A stretch of 64,000 bases of DNA from Hahellaceae bacterium (GCA_016744695.1 JADGDV010000004.1:1-64000), one strand, 5' to 3'; counted from the first letter of the stretch, positions 54,533-63,508 are shown. The notes: generated by a model not told the origin, from the sequence alone. Translations and numbers: made by a program.

Positions 54533-54637
54533 ATGGCCACTAGCTGTAAACGATGCAGAATTATTCGTAGAATAGTGCTACTAGGCACTATCACTATTAT
54601 TCTAATATTAACCAATTTTGATAGATTAATAAGCTAG
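54533..54637 (+). CDS. 34-residue membrane peptide with a CxxC
   Basis: ATG 54533, 8 bases after AGGA, opens MATSCKRCRIIRRIVLLGTI then TIILILTNFDRLIS and a stop: a C-x-x-C with basic cluster followed by one transmembrane helix. It lies in the 171-base gap between the barrel and DUF4136 genes on the same strand. It is too short for homology recognition; the good ribosome site and membrane-helix pattern are the support. Confidence 0.45.
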   Translation: MATSCKRCRIIRRIVLLGTITIILILTNFDRLIS

Positions 54638-54685
54638 GCTTAAACACAGAACTCATACTAACAATACAACAATAAGGAGAACAGT

Positions 54686-55348
54686 TTGAAATTTATAAAC
54701 TCACTGATTTTATTAGCCATGATCATGCTGACAGCAGCCTGTAGTGAAAAGATTACAATTGAAACAGAATACAGTAAAGCAACCAATTTTAATGACTTTA
54801 AATACTACAGCTGGCATCAAAAGGCGTTTAAGACTGACGCGAAAGAGGCCGCTAAAGCTGAAGCAACCGGTGACCAAACTAAGCCACCCAAAGAAATGGA
54901 CAAGCTTCTAGATCAAAATATTCGCTTTATGATTGACCAGCAACTAGCTAAACAAGGCATGATTAAAAAAGAAAGTGGTCAAGTCGACTTTCTTGTTCAT
55001 TACAATATTGCAGCCAAAAGCGAAGTCAATGTTGAGCAACAACAAGTATACGATACTTACGCAACCAACTATCAGTCCTATGGTGGCGGTTATGGTTACG
55101 CGGGCCGTTATTATTCAGGGGTCGGCGTAGGTATGACAGTAGAATCATCCACTAGAGAAGAAATGATGGTGGATCGTTATAAAGAGGGCATGATGAGCCT
55201 TGATTTTCATGAACCTGATAGCAAAGAACTCATCTGGAGCGCGACAGGTGAAAAACGCTTAGCTTATGAGAAACTGGAGCCCGCTGAACGCGATAAACTC
55301 ATTAAAAAGATGATCGGGAAATTACTAGCTAAATTCCCACCTAAATAA
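54686..55348 (+). CDS. DUF4136 lipoprotein
   Basis: A 220-residue lipoprotein started by TTG 54686, 7 bases after AAGGAG. INSLILLAMIMLTAACSEKI has a TAAC lipobox. NFNDFKYYSWHQ (residue ~35), IRFMIDQQLAKQGMIKKESG and QVDFLVHYNIAAKSEVNV are DUF4136 marks. A Gly/Tyr-rich loop follows (YQSYGGGYGYAGRYYSGVGV), then MSLDFHEPDSKELIWSATGE. DUF4136 proteins are outer-membrane-associated lipoproteins of unknown role. Part of the envelope run ending at 59609. Confidence 0.85.
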   Translation: MKFINSLILLAMIMLTAACSEKITIETEYSKATNFNDFKYYSWHQKAFKTDAKEAAKAEATGDQTKPPKEMDKLLDQNIRFMIDQQLAKQGMIKKESGQVDFLVHYNIAAKSEVNVEQQQVYDTYATNYQSYGGGYGYAGRYYSGVGVGMTVESSTREEMMVDRYKEGMMSLDFHEPDSKELIWSATGEKRLAYEKLEPAERDKLIKKMIGKLLAKFPPK

Positions 55349-55396
55349 TCCATAACGTTAATAACTACTTTTATTTCAGCAGGAGCTAAAAACACA

Positions 55397-55948
55397 ATGG
55401 CTAATCAAAAAATAATCACGATAAAACGTACCGGCGCAATTTTCGGGGCTCTGCTCCTGCTGTCATTAACAGGGTGCCAAAGCATGGGGAAGCACGAAGC
55501 AGCAGACTGTGCTGAGACCGTTTCAGCCAAGGAAGTGGGCGAACAAATAATTATTGGTGCGGTGGAAGAAGTAGAACTACCTAATCATAAAATAAGTTTG
55601 ACCGCCCGTATTGATACTGGAGCAACCACCACCTCTATTAATGCCCAAAATATTAAGAAATTTGAACGAGATGGAAAGAAGTGGGTAAAATTTGAAATTC
55701 ATAATGAAACCGGCAAACTAGTGGCTCTTGAGAAGCCCGTTACCCGAATGGTCAATATCAAACGTCATGGTGCAGAAGACCAAATAAGATACGCCGTAAA
55801 ACTCAAGTTAAAATTGGGTAAAGTAAATACAGTCAGTGAAGTAACCTTAGCCGACCGCTCTAAGTTTACTTATCCTTTATTAATTGGCCGTAGCTTTTTA
55901 ACCGATATGGCCATTGTAGATGTTAGCAAAGAGTTCACGACTAAATAA
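55397..55948 (+). CDS. Retropepsin-like aspartic protease, lipoprotein (RimB/'Zn-protease' family)
   Basis: A 183-residue member of the family often annotated 'ATP-dependent zinc protease', really a retropepsin fold. Lipobox LLLSLTGCQSM indicates a periplasmic lipoprotein. The catalytic site is TARIDTGATTTSINAQN (D-T-G-A) near residue 72, followed by RYAVKLKLKLGKVNTVSEV and LLIGRSFLTDMAIVDVS. Homologues are encoded next to RimK-type ligases. Here the ligase and the 7TM protein genes follow 14 bases apart, so it probably trims a product or protein made or exported by them. Confidence 0.88.
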   Translation: MANQKIITIKRTGAIFGALLLLSLTGCQSMGKHEAADCAETVSAKEVGEQIIIGAVEEVELPNHKISLTARIDTGATTTSINAQNIKKFERDGKKWVKFEIHNETGKLVALEKPVTRMVNIKRHGAEDQIRYAVKLKLKLGKVNTVSEVTLADRSKFTYPLLIGRSFLTDMAIVDVSKEFTTK

Positions 55949-55962
55949 TTAAAGGAATAATC

Positions 55963-57492
55963 ATGTCTTCTCGTTCACAGGTATACCTACTTGCTGTCAT
56001 ATTCTTTGCCCTTGGCATAGGACTAACCTTATACAAAAACCAAAGCCTGGGTTTTCCATTACTGCCTGGTCAATCAGAAGAGGTCTGGACGGTTGAATCT
56101 AAAGTAACCTTCGAAGCCACTGGCGACCCTATTACGGTATCCATGATTTTGCCTCAAACAGGCTCGAATATGACGGTGTTAGCTGAAAGCTTTTCAGCAC
56201 CAAATTATGGGTTTCGTGTAAAAGAAGAAAATGGTCAACGCAGAGCCATATGGACACAGCGTTCAGCACAAGGGCCACAAACCATTTACTACAAGTTAGA
56301 CGTAGTAAAAAATGATGAGCCTTCTTCTTTGGCACCACCATCACAACAAAAGCCAAGTTCACTAACACTCACCGCAGCGCAAGAATCTCGTGCAAAAGAT
56401 TTTCTTTCGAAAATAAAAGCCAGTTCTGCAGATAACCTGAGCTTTTCTATTGAGATGGTTAACCAACTCAAAACATCTAAGGAAAGCAACAACAGAAGTG
56501 TGAACTCTGAGTTTAAAAAGAAATCTGTTTCTGAACTCTCATTAATTTTACTAGAAATGGAAGGCATCCCTTCTCGCCTTGTTAGAGGTGTTTCTCTGGA
56601 AGACGGCCGTAGAAAGCAAAAGGCGGTTGATTTAATTGAGATTTATAATGAAGGGCAGTGGATCATTATCAACCCAAAAAATGGTCTGGAAGGGACACCT
56701 GATGATGTCTTTGTTTGGCAGCGTGGTGGTGTATCTCTATTAGACCTTGAAGGGGGCGTAAAATCAAAAGTACGATTCTCAACCATTGAAAATGACCAAC
56801 CAGCTAAAACAGTGGCATTAGACAAAAGTAATATCGAGCAAAGCGCCTTTATTGATTTCTCTATCTACTCTCTACCGACAGAATCTCAAAGTGCATTCAA
56901 ACGCATTTTATTAGTGCCCATTGGCGCCTTAGTGGTTGTTTTACTCCGTATCATTGTGGGTCTTAAAACCTCTGGTACATTCATGCCTATCCTTATCGCT
57001 CTGGCGTTTATTGATACGACCCCCCTTACAGGTTTGGCTATTTTCTTAAGTATTGTGTCTGTAGGCCTTTGGATTCGAGGCTATTTAAGCCGGATGAATT
57101 TACTGCTCGTGGCGCGGATATCTGCCGTCGTCATTATTGTTATTGGGCTCATGGGTTTTATGAGCGTAATCAGCTATAAGCTAGGCATGACACAAGCATT
57201 AACCGTTACCTTTTTCCCAATGATCATTCTAGCTTGGACCATTGAGAGAATGTCTATCATCTGGGAAGAAGACGGCCCTAAAGAAGTGATGATGCAAGGT
57301 GGCGGAAGCTTATTTGTTGCACTGTTGGCTTACTTCGCAATGACCAACCCCGTTATCGAGCACATTACCTTTAACTTCCCTGAGATGTTGTTGGTGATAC
57401 TTTCTATAACGCTGGTTATTGGTCAATACAACGGTTACCGCTTAACGGAGCTATACCGCTTTAGAGACTTGGCGAAAGGCCAGAAAGGTTAA
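55963..57492 (+). CDS. Inactive-transglutaminase protein with seven membrane helices
   Basis: A 509-residue inner membrane protein of the 'inactive transglutaminase fused to 7 transmembrane helices' family. After one N-terminal helix (VYLLAVIFFALGIGLTLYKN) comes a periplasmic domain (residues ~40-160) and a transglutaminase fold (~170-280: GIPSRLVRGVSLEDGRRKQK) lacking the catalytic Cys. From ~315 on, about seven helices follow (LLVPIGALVVVLLRIIVGLK, with GTFMPILIALAF). The family always neighbours RimK-like ligases and retropepsin-like lipoproteins, and is thought to move or present peptide products across the membrane. Confidence 0.9.
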   Translation: MSSRSQVYLLAVIFFALGIGLTLYKNQSLGFPLLPGQSEEVWTVESKVTFEATGDPITVSMILPQTGSNMTVLAESFSAPNYGFRVKEENGQRRAIWTQRSAQGPQTIYYKLDVVKNDEPSSLAPPSQQKPSSLTLTAAQESRAKDFLSKIKASSADNLSFSIEMVNQLKTSKESNNRSVNSEFKKKSVSELSLILLEMEGIPSRLVRGVSLEDGRRKQKAVDLIEIYNEGQWIIINPKNGLEGTPDDVFVWQRGGVSLLDLEGGVKSKVRFSTIENDQPAKTVALDKSNIEQSAFIDFSIYSLPTESQSAFKRILLVPIGALVVVLLRIIVGLKTSGTFMPILIALAFIDTTPLTGLAIFLSIVSVGLWIRGYLSRMNLLLVARISAVVIIVIGLMGFMSVISYKLGMTQALTVTFFPMIILAWTIERMSIIWEEDGPKEVMMQGGGSLFVALLAYFAMTNPVIEHITFNFPEMLLVILSITLVIGQYNGYRLTELYRFRDLAKGQKG

Positions 57493-57507
57493 TAAGGGGA
57501 GCACGAT

Positions 57508-58455
57508 ATGCTATTTGTTAAACCAAGTTTATTAAAAGAGCGTGGCATTATCGGCATGAATCGACGTAATGTTGATTACATTGCCCGTTATAACGACCGT
57601 AAGCTTTACCCTATTGTTGATAACAAATTAATTACCAAAGAGTACGCTAAAAAACACAATATTGCGGTACCTGAACTCATTAACTCAATACAGTACCAGT
57701 TTGAAATTAAACAACTGGAAAAAATACTGACAGGCATTGATAAGTTTGTAGTCAAACCGGCACAGGGTGCTGGCGGCAAAGGTATTTTGGTTATTACTGA
57801 CCGAAAAGGCGATATCTTTTATAAGCCATCAGGTAAGGAAGTGACCTTTGATGATATAAAACGTCATATTTCCAATATTCTCAGCGGGCTTCACTCGCTG
57901 GGGGGGAAGACCGATGTGGCTATGTTTGAAAAGCTGGTCGACTTCGACCCGGTGTTTGAACCTTATAGCTATGAAGGGGTACCCGATGTAAGAATGATTG
58001 TTTTTCAGGGTTACCCAATAATGGCAATGTTACGCTGTTCAACACATGAGTCTGACGGCAAAGCAAACCTTCACCAAGGCGCTGTAGGCGTTGGTATCGA
58101 TATTAAAACAGGTCGTAGTCTTTTTGCCGTGCAAGATGGCCGAATGATTGAAAAGCACCCAGATACAGGGAGTGCCTTCTCCGAACTTCAGGTACCTCAC
58201 TGGGAAGAAATTCTTCCTTTATCAGCCGCCTGTTATGAGATGACGGGGATGGGCTACCTTGGTTGCGATATCGTTATTGATAAAAATTTGGGCGCGCTGA
58301 TTCTTGAAGTTAATGCTCGACCTGGTTTGGCTATTCAAATTGCTAACGATGAAGGATTATTGAAACGTTTAAAAATGGTGGAAGAGCACGCACCTAAATC
58401 GACCTCTCCTGAAGAAAGGGTTAAGTATTCTTTGGAGCACTTCGCAACGGATTAA
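57508..58455 (+). CDS. RimK-related ATP-grasp ligase (alpha-L-glutamate ligase-like)
   Basis: A 315-residue ATP-grasp enzyme of the alpha-L-glutamate ligase-like subfamily, predicted to add glutamate (or a similar amino acid) to a carboxylate acceptor. FVVKPAQGAGGKGILVITD (residue ~88) is the nucleotide loop, VDFDPVFEPYSYEGVPDVRM (~150) and MLRCSTHESDGKANLHQGAV follow, and LEVNARPGLAIQIAN (~270) binds the metal. It is cytoplasmic and 15 bases behind the 7TM gene. Ligase plus 7TM plus retropepsin is a known conserved trio; the acceptor is not known. Confidence 0.9.
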   Translation: MLFVKPSLLKERGIIGMNRRNVDYIARYNDRKLYPIVDNKLITKEYAKKHNIAVPELINSIQYQFEIKQLEKILTGIDKFVVKPAQGAGGKGILVITDRKGDIFYKPSGKEVTFDDIKRHISNILSGLHSLGGKTDVAMFEKLVDFDPVFEPYSYEGVPDVRMIVFQGYPIMAMLRCSTHESDGKANLHQGAVGVGIDIKTGRSLFAVQDGRMIEKHPDTGSAFSELQVPHWEEILPLSAACYEMTGMGYLGCDIVIDKNLGALILEVNARPGLAIQIANDEGLLKRLKMVEEHAPKSTSPEERVKYSLEHFATD

Positions 58456-58478
58456 TAATCAAAGCCATTAACTAAAAC

Positions 58479-58500
58479 GGTGCGCATGGCGCACCCTACG
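58479..58500 (-). repeat. Single REP sequence
   Basis: GGTGCGCATGGCGCACCCTA then CG is a perfect reverse complement of the left half of the REPIN at 52829. It sits between the ligase stop and the GTG start of the aspartoacylase-like gene, and its last base adjoins the GGAT that serves as ribosome site for that gene. Confidence 0.85.
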
Positions 58501-58508
58501 GATCTTTA

Positions 58509-59609
58509 GTGAAAAAAAATATTATTGCTTTTTTATCAATCTCTTCCTTGTTGTTCAGTTCCACACTACTTGCCGCTCCTGAAAAAGACCAACAAAAACC
58601 ACTCATTATTCTAGACACCAAAATCCAACCAGGTAGCGACACAAGCCTGCAGTGGAACTCTGGCCAAAACTTTAACAGTCTCGACTGGAACACGCCGGTC
58701 ATTGTAAAACACGGACTTAATCCTGGCCCAATAATGTGCATGACCAGCACGCTTCACGGGGATGAAATAAACGGTATTGAAGTCATTCGTCGCGTATTTA
58801 AAGCACTCAATGTTAATGAAATGCATGGCAGTGTTGTTGGGGTTCCCATTGTAAATCTTGATGGTTTTTTACGTAATACCCGTTATTTATCTGACCGCTC
58901 CGACCTGAACCGTTTTTTCCCTGGAAAAGAGAATGGCAGCACAGCCCAAAGAGTCGCTTATAGTTTATTTAACGAGATCATTACCCGCTGTGATTTGCTA
59001 CTTGATCTGCATACTGGTTCATTGCATCGTAACAACGTGCCTCAAGTGAGGGCAAATTTAAAACTAGAATCGATTAAAGAAATAATAGATGGCCTTAGTG
59101 ACCTAACCATTGTTCATAGTGAAGGTAATGCCGGTATGCTGAGGAATGCGGCTAATGATATTGGCATACCTGCGGTTACACTTGAAATTGGAGGCCCCTT
59201 CTTGTTTGACAGAAAAGGCGTTGAAGAAGGGACAGAAAGTATATTAAATTTGATTTCGTATTTAGAGATCACTCGTAAATTTTCATTCTTCCCTCAAGCC
59301 AAGGCCACATTTAATATATCAACATGGGTTAATTCTGATTATGCGGGCATTTATATGTCAGACGTTAGCATAGGGCAGAATGTTAGCAAAGGTGATATCA
59401 TCGGTCGAGTGGCAGACCCTATCAGCAACAAAGAAGATATTATTGCATCACCCTTTGATGGGAAGGTTATTGGCTTAGCGCTCGATCAATTTATTCATAC
59501 TGGTTTTGCTATTGCGCATATTGCGAGGCAAACAGATGAGAAAGAAATCGACAGCAGCCCGAAGCTTGATGAGTCGTTACCTATACCCGATGTAGAGCGG
59601 GATGATTAA
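58509..59609 (+). CDS. Secreted succinylglutamate desuccinylase/aspartoacylase-like amidohydrolase
   Basis: A 366-residue zinc amidohydrolase of the AstE/AspA (M14-like) family. Zinc ligands are in TSTLHGDEINGIEVIRR (H-x-x-E) and LLDLHTGSLHRNNVP, and the catalytic Glu in PAVTLEIGG. A signal peptide (NIIAFLSISSLLFSSTLLAA, GTG start 58509) makes it periplasmic, whereas classic AstE/AspA enzymes are cytoplasmic. The C-terminal ~80 residues form a lipoyl-like sandwich (VSIGQNVSKGDIIGRVADPI) as in many family members. Next to a glutamate ligase and exporter, it may release N-acyl-amino acids or cut their amide product. Confidence 0.88.
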   Translation: MKKNIIAFLSISSLLFSSTLLAAPEKDQQKPLIILDTKIQPGSDTSLQWNSGQNFNSLDWNTPVIVKHGLNPGPIMCMTSTLHGDEINGIEVIRRVFKALNVNEMHGSVVGVPIVNLDGFLRNTRYLSDRSDLNRFFPGKENGSTAQRVAYSLFNEIITRCDLLLDLHTGSLHRNNVPQVRANLKLESIKEIIDGLSDLTIVHSEGNAGMLRNAANDIGIPAVTLEIGGPFLFDRKGVEEGTESILNLISYLEITRKFSFFPQAKATFNISTWVNSDYAGIYMSDVSIGQNVSKGDIIGRVADPISNKEDIIASPFDGKVIGLALDQFIHTGFAIAHIARQTDEKEIDSSPKLDESLPIPDVERDD

Positions 59610-59842
59610 CAAAGAAAACGTGCATTTTTCTATAATTTATCTAAAATTAATAACACGTTAAGATAAATACACTGACAACACAGAACCGTTTCAGTTTAGC
59701 CTTTTATGGTGAGTAATATGCTCGCTTAAATAGGCTTTTAAATGATGGATAATTTCACTTAGCCAAAAACGCTACCTGCTATGCCTTTAAGATACGTAGC
59801 AATACACGTTTTTTGCTAGACATCACGAGAAAAATTAAGCGA

Positions 59843-60583
59843 ATGAAATCTATTCATCTCTTATTACTGGCTATTGTTTTGGCACCCTTTACGCTATGTG
59901 CTAACGCAAATGATACGCCTGAGGTACAAGAAATTTCTTTGGGCTATATCGAATTTCCTCCGGTATTTTCTACCGATGAATTAGGCAACCCTAAAGGTTT
60001 ACTCATTGAACTTGCTAAAATGGTTATACCTAAAGCCGGCTATAACTGGACCGCTCACTCACGGCCAACTAAACGTATGGCTAACGATATCGTTACCGGC
60101 GACCTAGATTTATGGATCGGTCTATCAACCTTACCTGAGTTTGAAGACACCACGCTTATAGGCAAACCCATCGTTTCAACTATTGAATTAAATTCTTATT
60201 GGTTAGGTGAGAAACCCGCTATTCACACAAAAGAAGACCTTTCAGGTAAGCGTGTTATAACACTTCACGGCTATAGCTATGGTGGTTGGATAAAATATAT
60301 TCAAAACCCTGCGAATAACGTCACTGAATGCCGTTCATTTAGCCACGAACAAGCGGTGAATATGCTTAAATATGACCGCTGCGACTATTTGTTAAATTAT
60401 GCCGGCCCGATGAAAAACATGCTTCAGTTAATCCCTATTAAAGCACTTAATAAAACACGCATTTCAGCATTAGAAGCGCGCTTTGTTGTATCTAAGAAAA
60501 CTAAAAATGCACAGAAGTTATTAGAATCACTGGTTAAGTCTTATTATGAGCTAGTTGATGAAGGTCGCTGGCCACCTGAGTAA
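59843..60583 (+). CDS. Periplasmic solute-binding protein, family 3-like
   Basis: A 246-residue periplasmic binding protein. ATG 59843 (weak ribosome site AAGCGA) opens signal peptide SIHLLLLAIVLAPFTLCANA. The domain starts EISLGYIEFPPVFSTDELGN and has DLDLWIGLSTLPEFEDTTLI and the hinge HGYSYGGWIKYIQ; a Cys pair (ECRSF...DRCDYLL) may stabilise it. No transport permease is next to it, so it could sense or bind an amino-acid-like ligand for another system. The preceding 233 bases contain nothing I can assign. Confidence 0.78.
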   Translation: MKSIHLLLLAIVLAPFTLCANANDTPEVQEISLGYIEFPPVFSTDELGNPKGLLIELAKMVIPKAGYNWTAHSRPTKRMANDIVTGDLDLWIGLSTLPEFEDTTLIGKPIVSTIELNSYWLGEKPAIHTKEDLSGKRVITLHGYSYGGWIKYIQNPANNVTECRSFSHEQAVNMLKYDRCDYLLNYAGPMKNMLQLIPIKALNKTRISALEARFVVSKKTKNAQKLLESLVKSYYELVDEGRWPPE

Positions 60584-60602
60584 GGTGTGCTAGGCTCACA
60601 TC

Positions 60603-62660
60603 ATGACTATAAAATATCAAAGTAGTATCGGTAATAATCATACTGAAAACACTCCACAGACGCCTTTCAAGCCAACAGACCACCCAGCGTTTACATTTAA
60701 CTCTCCGGTAGGGCTTTGTAGCGACCAGTACAAACGAATATGGGTTGCAGACACCGCTAATAACCGCCTTATTGTGCTCGATAAAAGCATGACAAAAGTG
60801 TTGAAAGTATACGGTGAGCCTGGTGAAGAACCAGGGCAATTCAATATGCCCTTTCGCTTACTTCACCACCCCGAAAAGCCTCTAATTTATGTTTCAGATT
60901 TAGCCAACCGCCGTATACAAGTACTGCAATACAGCAAAAATTTAAGCATCAAAACAATTAACATATTTGGCAATACAGGCCCTCTGCATGAGCACCTTCA
61001 AGGCCCTAATGGGCTCACTTTTTGCGAAGGAAAACTTTGCGTTGCTGATGAGTTTTTTGTCAATGAAGAAGGCGGTGGTCGCATCGCTATCTTTTCTGAA
61101 TCAGGCGAATTCATTAATGATATTCAAACCATAAGCGGCGCAACAGACCCAGGGCTATTATGGCCTCAAGGTTTATCCAGCGATGATCAAGGCCGGCTGT
61201 ATATTGCAAACACAGGTTTCTACAATATTGTTCGCTGCGATCTATCGGGTAATGGAATTCCGTTTTCCGCTACAGGAACACCTGAAATAGAAGGCCTGGA
61301 CGTAAGTCGTGACGTATCCATAATTAACAACATCCTTTACGTTCCCGGTGGCTCCGCCAATCATATTAATCGCTATTCTATCGATGGTGAGGCACTGCTT
61401 CCTCTTGGCGAATTCTTTGCACCTATTCAAGTACTCGCTCACCCTGATGAACCAAGCAATATTGTTGTTACAGACCCTATTATTGCATCGGTCAGCCGAT
61501 ATGCGGTGATCGACAACGCCCCCTTAGCTATTCCCATTCAAGTTACAGGGCCGGCACGTAATAACCCAGGGCAATTATATTTTGTAACGTCAGCCATTAC
61601 TGAAGCGATTCGCCCCAATAAAACGAGTTCAACACAGCAAAATACAGCGTCGCTTGATAATGCATCACTATTTAGTGGCTACAAGAACCCTTTTGACCCG
61701 TTTAACTGGATACCGAATAGCTTAAATTTTTGGGAAAAAAGCTGGAACAGCGTTACACACTCACCCTTTAATAACTGGTTCACTCCCAGCCCAAGACCCA
61801 AAAACAAACGGGAAGATGCCTGGTTACTTGATGGGGCAAATCATCAAATTAAACGCGCCCCATTATGTAAGAATAAAGCTAAGCCTGATGTTCAAGCCCA
61901 AGCAGAAAGTCTCTTTCCACTTATGCCTGGCGCACTGGGTATAGATGCCTTTCACCCATCCGTTTCAATACCTGGACAATTAGCGCCTGGCACCGCACTT
62001 TTTTTGGTGACTAATTATCTGTCAGGTTTTGTAAGTGTATTGCAATACAACCCTTATCTCGATGACCTTGTGCACTTTAGTTTTTTTGCAGGCTTTGGCT
62101 CAGCGCCCTGGCACCTTAAAAACCCTCAGGGCATTACTGTTAATGATGCTACCGGAGATATATATATTGCCGATACAGGCAATAACCGAATTTCTCATTG
62201 GCGAATTTCAAAAAATGGCATCATTGGATTTATAAATACATACGGAGAACAAGGCAGCGGCGATGGCCAATTCGCAGGACCTTCTGATGTGTCTGTTGGC
62301 CCGAAAGGTCAACTTTATATCACTGACCAAATGAATAATCGCATTCAAGTATTGAATAGTGAAGGACAATACCTTTACCAGTTTGGACAACAGGGTTACG
62401 GGGAAGATAATGATAATTTCTTACTGCCAACCAGCATTCAAGCCACTGAAAAATGTGTATTCATTAATGATTTAGTTAACCGTTCATTAAAATCATTCAC
62501 TCATGAAGGCGTATTTGTAGATTCATTCTCAGGCTTGGGTGCCAAACCAAACACGGGCCAGCTTTGGATGCCTTATTTGCTACACGCAGATAATGAGCGA
62601 TTAATCGTGCCTGATTGTGCAACTAACCAAGTGCATATTTATTCTACGTTGGACACATAA
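60603..62660 (+). CDS. Large NHL-repeat protein without a signal peptide
   Basis: A 685-residue beta-propeller protein with NHL repeats in two blocks: residues ~30-310 (VGLCSDQYKRIWVADTANNR; FNMPFRLLHHPEKPLIYVSD) and ~480-680 (GDIYIADTGNNRISHWRISK; GQLYITDQMNNRIQVLNSEG). Between them is a Pro/Asn/Trp-rich stretch near residues 345-410 (YKNPFDPFNWIPNSLNFWEK). No signal or membrane helix is seen, so location is unclear: cytoplasmic, or exported by an unusual route. Its stop overlaps the start of a 65-residue gene. Function unknown; NHL propellers usually bind proteins or RNA. Confidence 0.8.
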   Translation: MTIKYQSSIGNNHTENTPQTPFKPTDHPAFTFNSPVGLCSDQYKRIWVADTANNRLIVLDKSMTKVLKVYGEPGEEPGQFNMPFRLLHHPEKPLIYVSDLANRRIQVLQYSKNLSIKTINIFGNTGPLHEHLQGPNGLTFCEGKLCVADEFFVNEEGGGRIAIFSESGEFINDIQTISGATDPGLLWPQGLSSDDQGRLYIANTGFYNIVRCDLSGNGIPFSATGTPEIEGLDVSRDVSIINNILYVPGGSANHINRYSIDGEALLPLGEFFAPIQVLAHPDEPSNIVVTDPIIASVSRYAVIDNAPLAIPIQVTGPARNNPGQLYFVTSAITEAIRPNKTSSTQQNTASLDNASLFSGYKNPFDPFNWIPNSLNFWEKSWNSVTHSPFNNWFTPSPRPKNKREDAWLLDGANHQIKRAPLCKNKAKPDVQAQAESLFPLMPGALGIDAFHPSVSIPGQLAPGTALFLVTNYLSGFVSVLQYNPYLDDLVHFSFFAGFGSAPWHLKNPQGITVNDATGDIYIADTGNNRISHWRISKNGIIGFINTYGEQGSGDGQFAGPSDVSVGPKGQLYITDQMNNRIQVLNSEGQYLYQFGQQGYGEDNDNFLLPTSIQATEKCVFINDLVNRSLKSFTHEGVFVDSFSGLGAKPNTGQLWMPYLLHADNERLIVPDCATNQVHIYSTLDT

Positions 62661-62857
62661 TGAAAATACTAGAAGCTGCAATAAAAAAACGTTCAAAAAA
62701 ATCACAGCAAAATACGATACCGCCAGAAACAAAAGAGAAGCTTGAGCAACTTTTTCATAAGGCTACAACCGAAAGCGATACAACCACGGCCGCCAAAGAG
62801 CTAACACAGGCGCATGCAGAGCTACATAAACAGTCACCCCCTCCCATTACACCCTAA
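62660..62857 (+). CDS. Small basic coiled protein after the NHL gene
   Basis: A 65-residue highly polar protein (MKILEAAIKKRSKKSQQNTI, then a Glu/Thr-rich helix KLEQLFHKATTESDTTTAAK). Its ATG overlaps the NHL stop (TAATG), so translation is coupled. No family known; likely an accessory of the NHL protein. Confidence 0.6.
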   Translation: MKILEAAIKKRSKKSQQNTIPPETKEKLEQLFHKATTESDTTTAAKELTQAHAELHKQSPPPITP

Positions 62858-62941
62858 ACGGTTAAAGCCACAATTAGTGAAGGTGTACCGCCATTCGTCC
62901 TCGACGTTCCGGTACTCTCTTCCCACTTAAGCCTGCTGCGA

Positions 62942-63508
62942 CTAATAATCAGAGTGAAATTTTTTATTCAATAATCGCCCCCACCAATAATTATAAGGAT
63001 GCACGACAGAAACAGGTTTATCCCCTTGATACACAGGGTACCCTTTATTCGCCCACTCAAAAATTGACCCCTCTAAATTATAGATATGTGTATACCCACG
63101 CTGTTGAAGTTGGTCTACAAGAGAAGCCGAACGATAACCAACAGAGCAATACAGAATGGTGATGCGGTTCTTTTCTTGTTTATCTAAAACAGCCATCACC
63201 TGCTCTATCTTTGGCGTTAGCTTTGCACCGTGAATTTGGCTGACTGAATATTCATCCGGCTCTCGTACATCTAACAACAAAGGCAATTGTTTCGAGGTAT
63301 CGGATAACGTTTCACGAAGTTGCTCGATAGATACATGTTGTACCGTAGGATATTCATCCAAAATCTTCTTTTTTATATCAAATAACGGATCATCTTTTGG
63401 GCTAGCTAATATCAATGTGGCTACCAACAACAAACTTAAAAGGGATATGCTACGTAACAATATACGGCGACTACTACGAGCACATGCGTAACTCATATGG
63501 GACCTCAC
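62942..63508 (-). CDS. Exported rhodanese-like sulfurtransferase
   Basis: A 188-residue protein with a membrane or signal helix (LLRSISLLSLLLVATLILAS, residues ~17-36) and one rhodanese domain. The active-site loop is ILYCSVGYRSASL, with catalytic Cys near residue 122, preceded by LLLDVREPDEYSVSQIHGAK. Start is GTG 63508, overlapping the upstream stop (GTGA), or ATG 63496. A single periplasmic rhodanese may handle sulfane sulfur or bind metals. Confidence 0.85.
   Translation of the reverse strand: MRSHMSYACARSSRRILLRSISLLSLLLVATLILASPKDDPLFDIKKKILDEYPTVQHVSIEQLRETLSDTSKQLPLLLDVREPDEYSVSQIHGAKLTPKIEQVMAVLDKQEKNRITILYCSVGYRSASLVDQLQQRGYTHIYNLEGSIFEWANKGYPVYQGDKPVSVVHPYNYWWGRLLNKKFHSDY

Noticed and set aside
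59610-59842. Possible riboswitch or small RNA in the 233-base gap
   Set aside because: A TATAAT at 59631 has no matching -35 box, and no conserved structure or terminator could be recognised.
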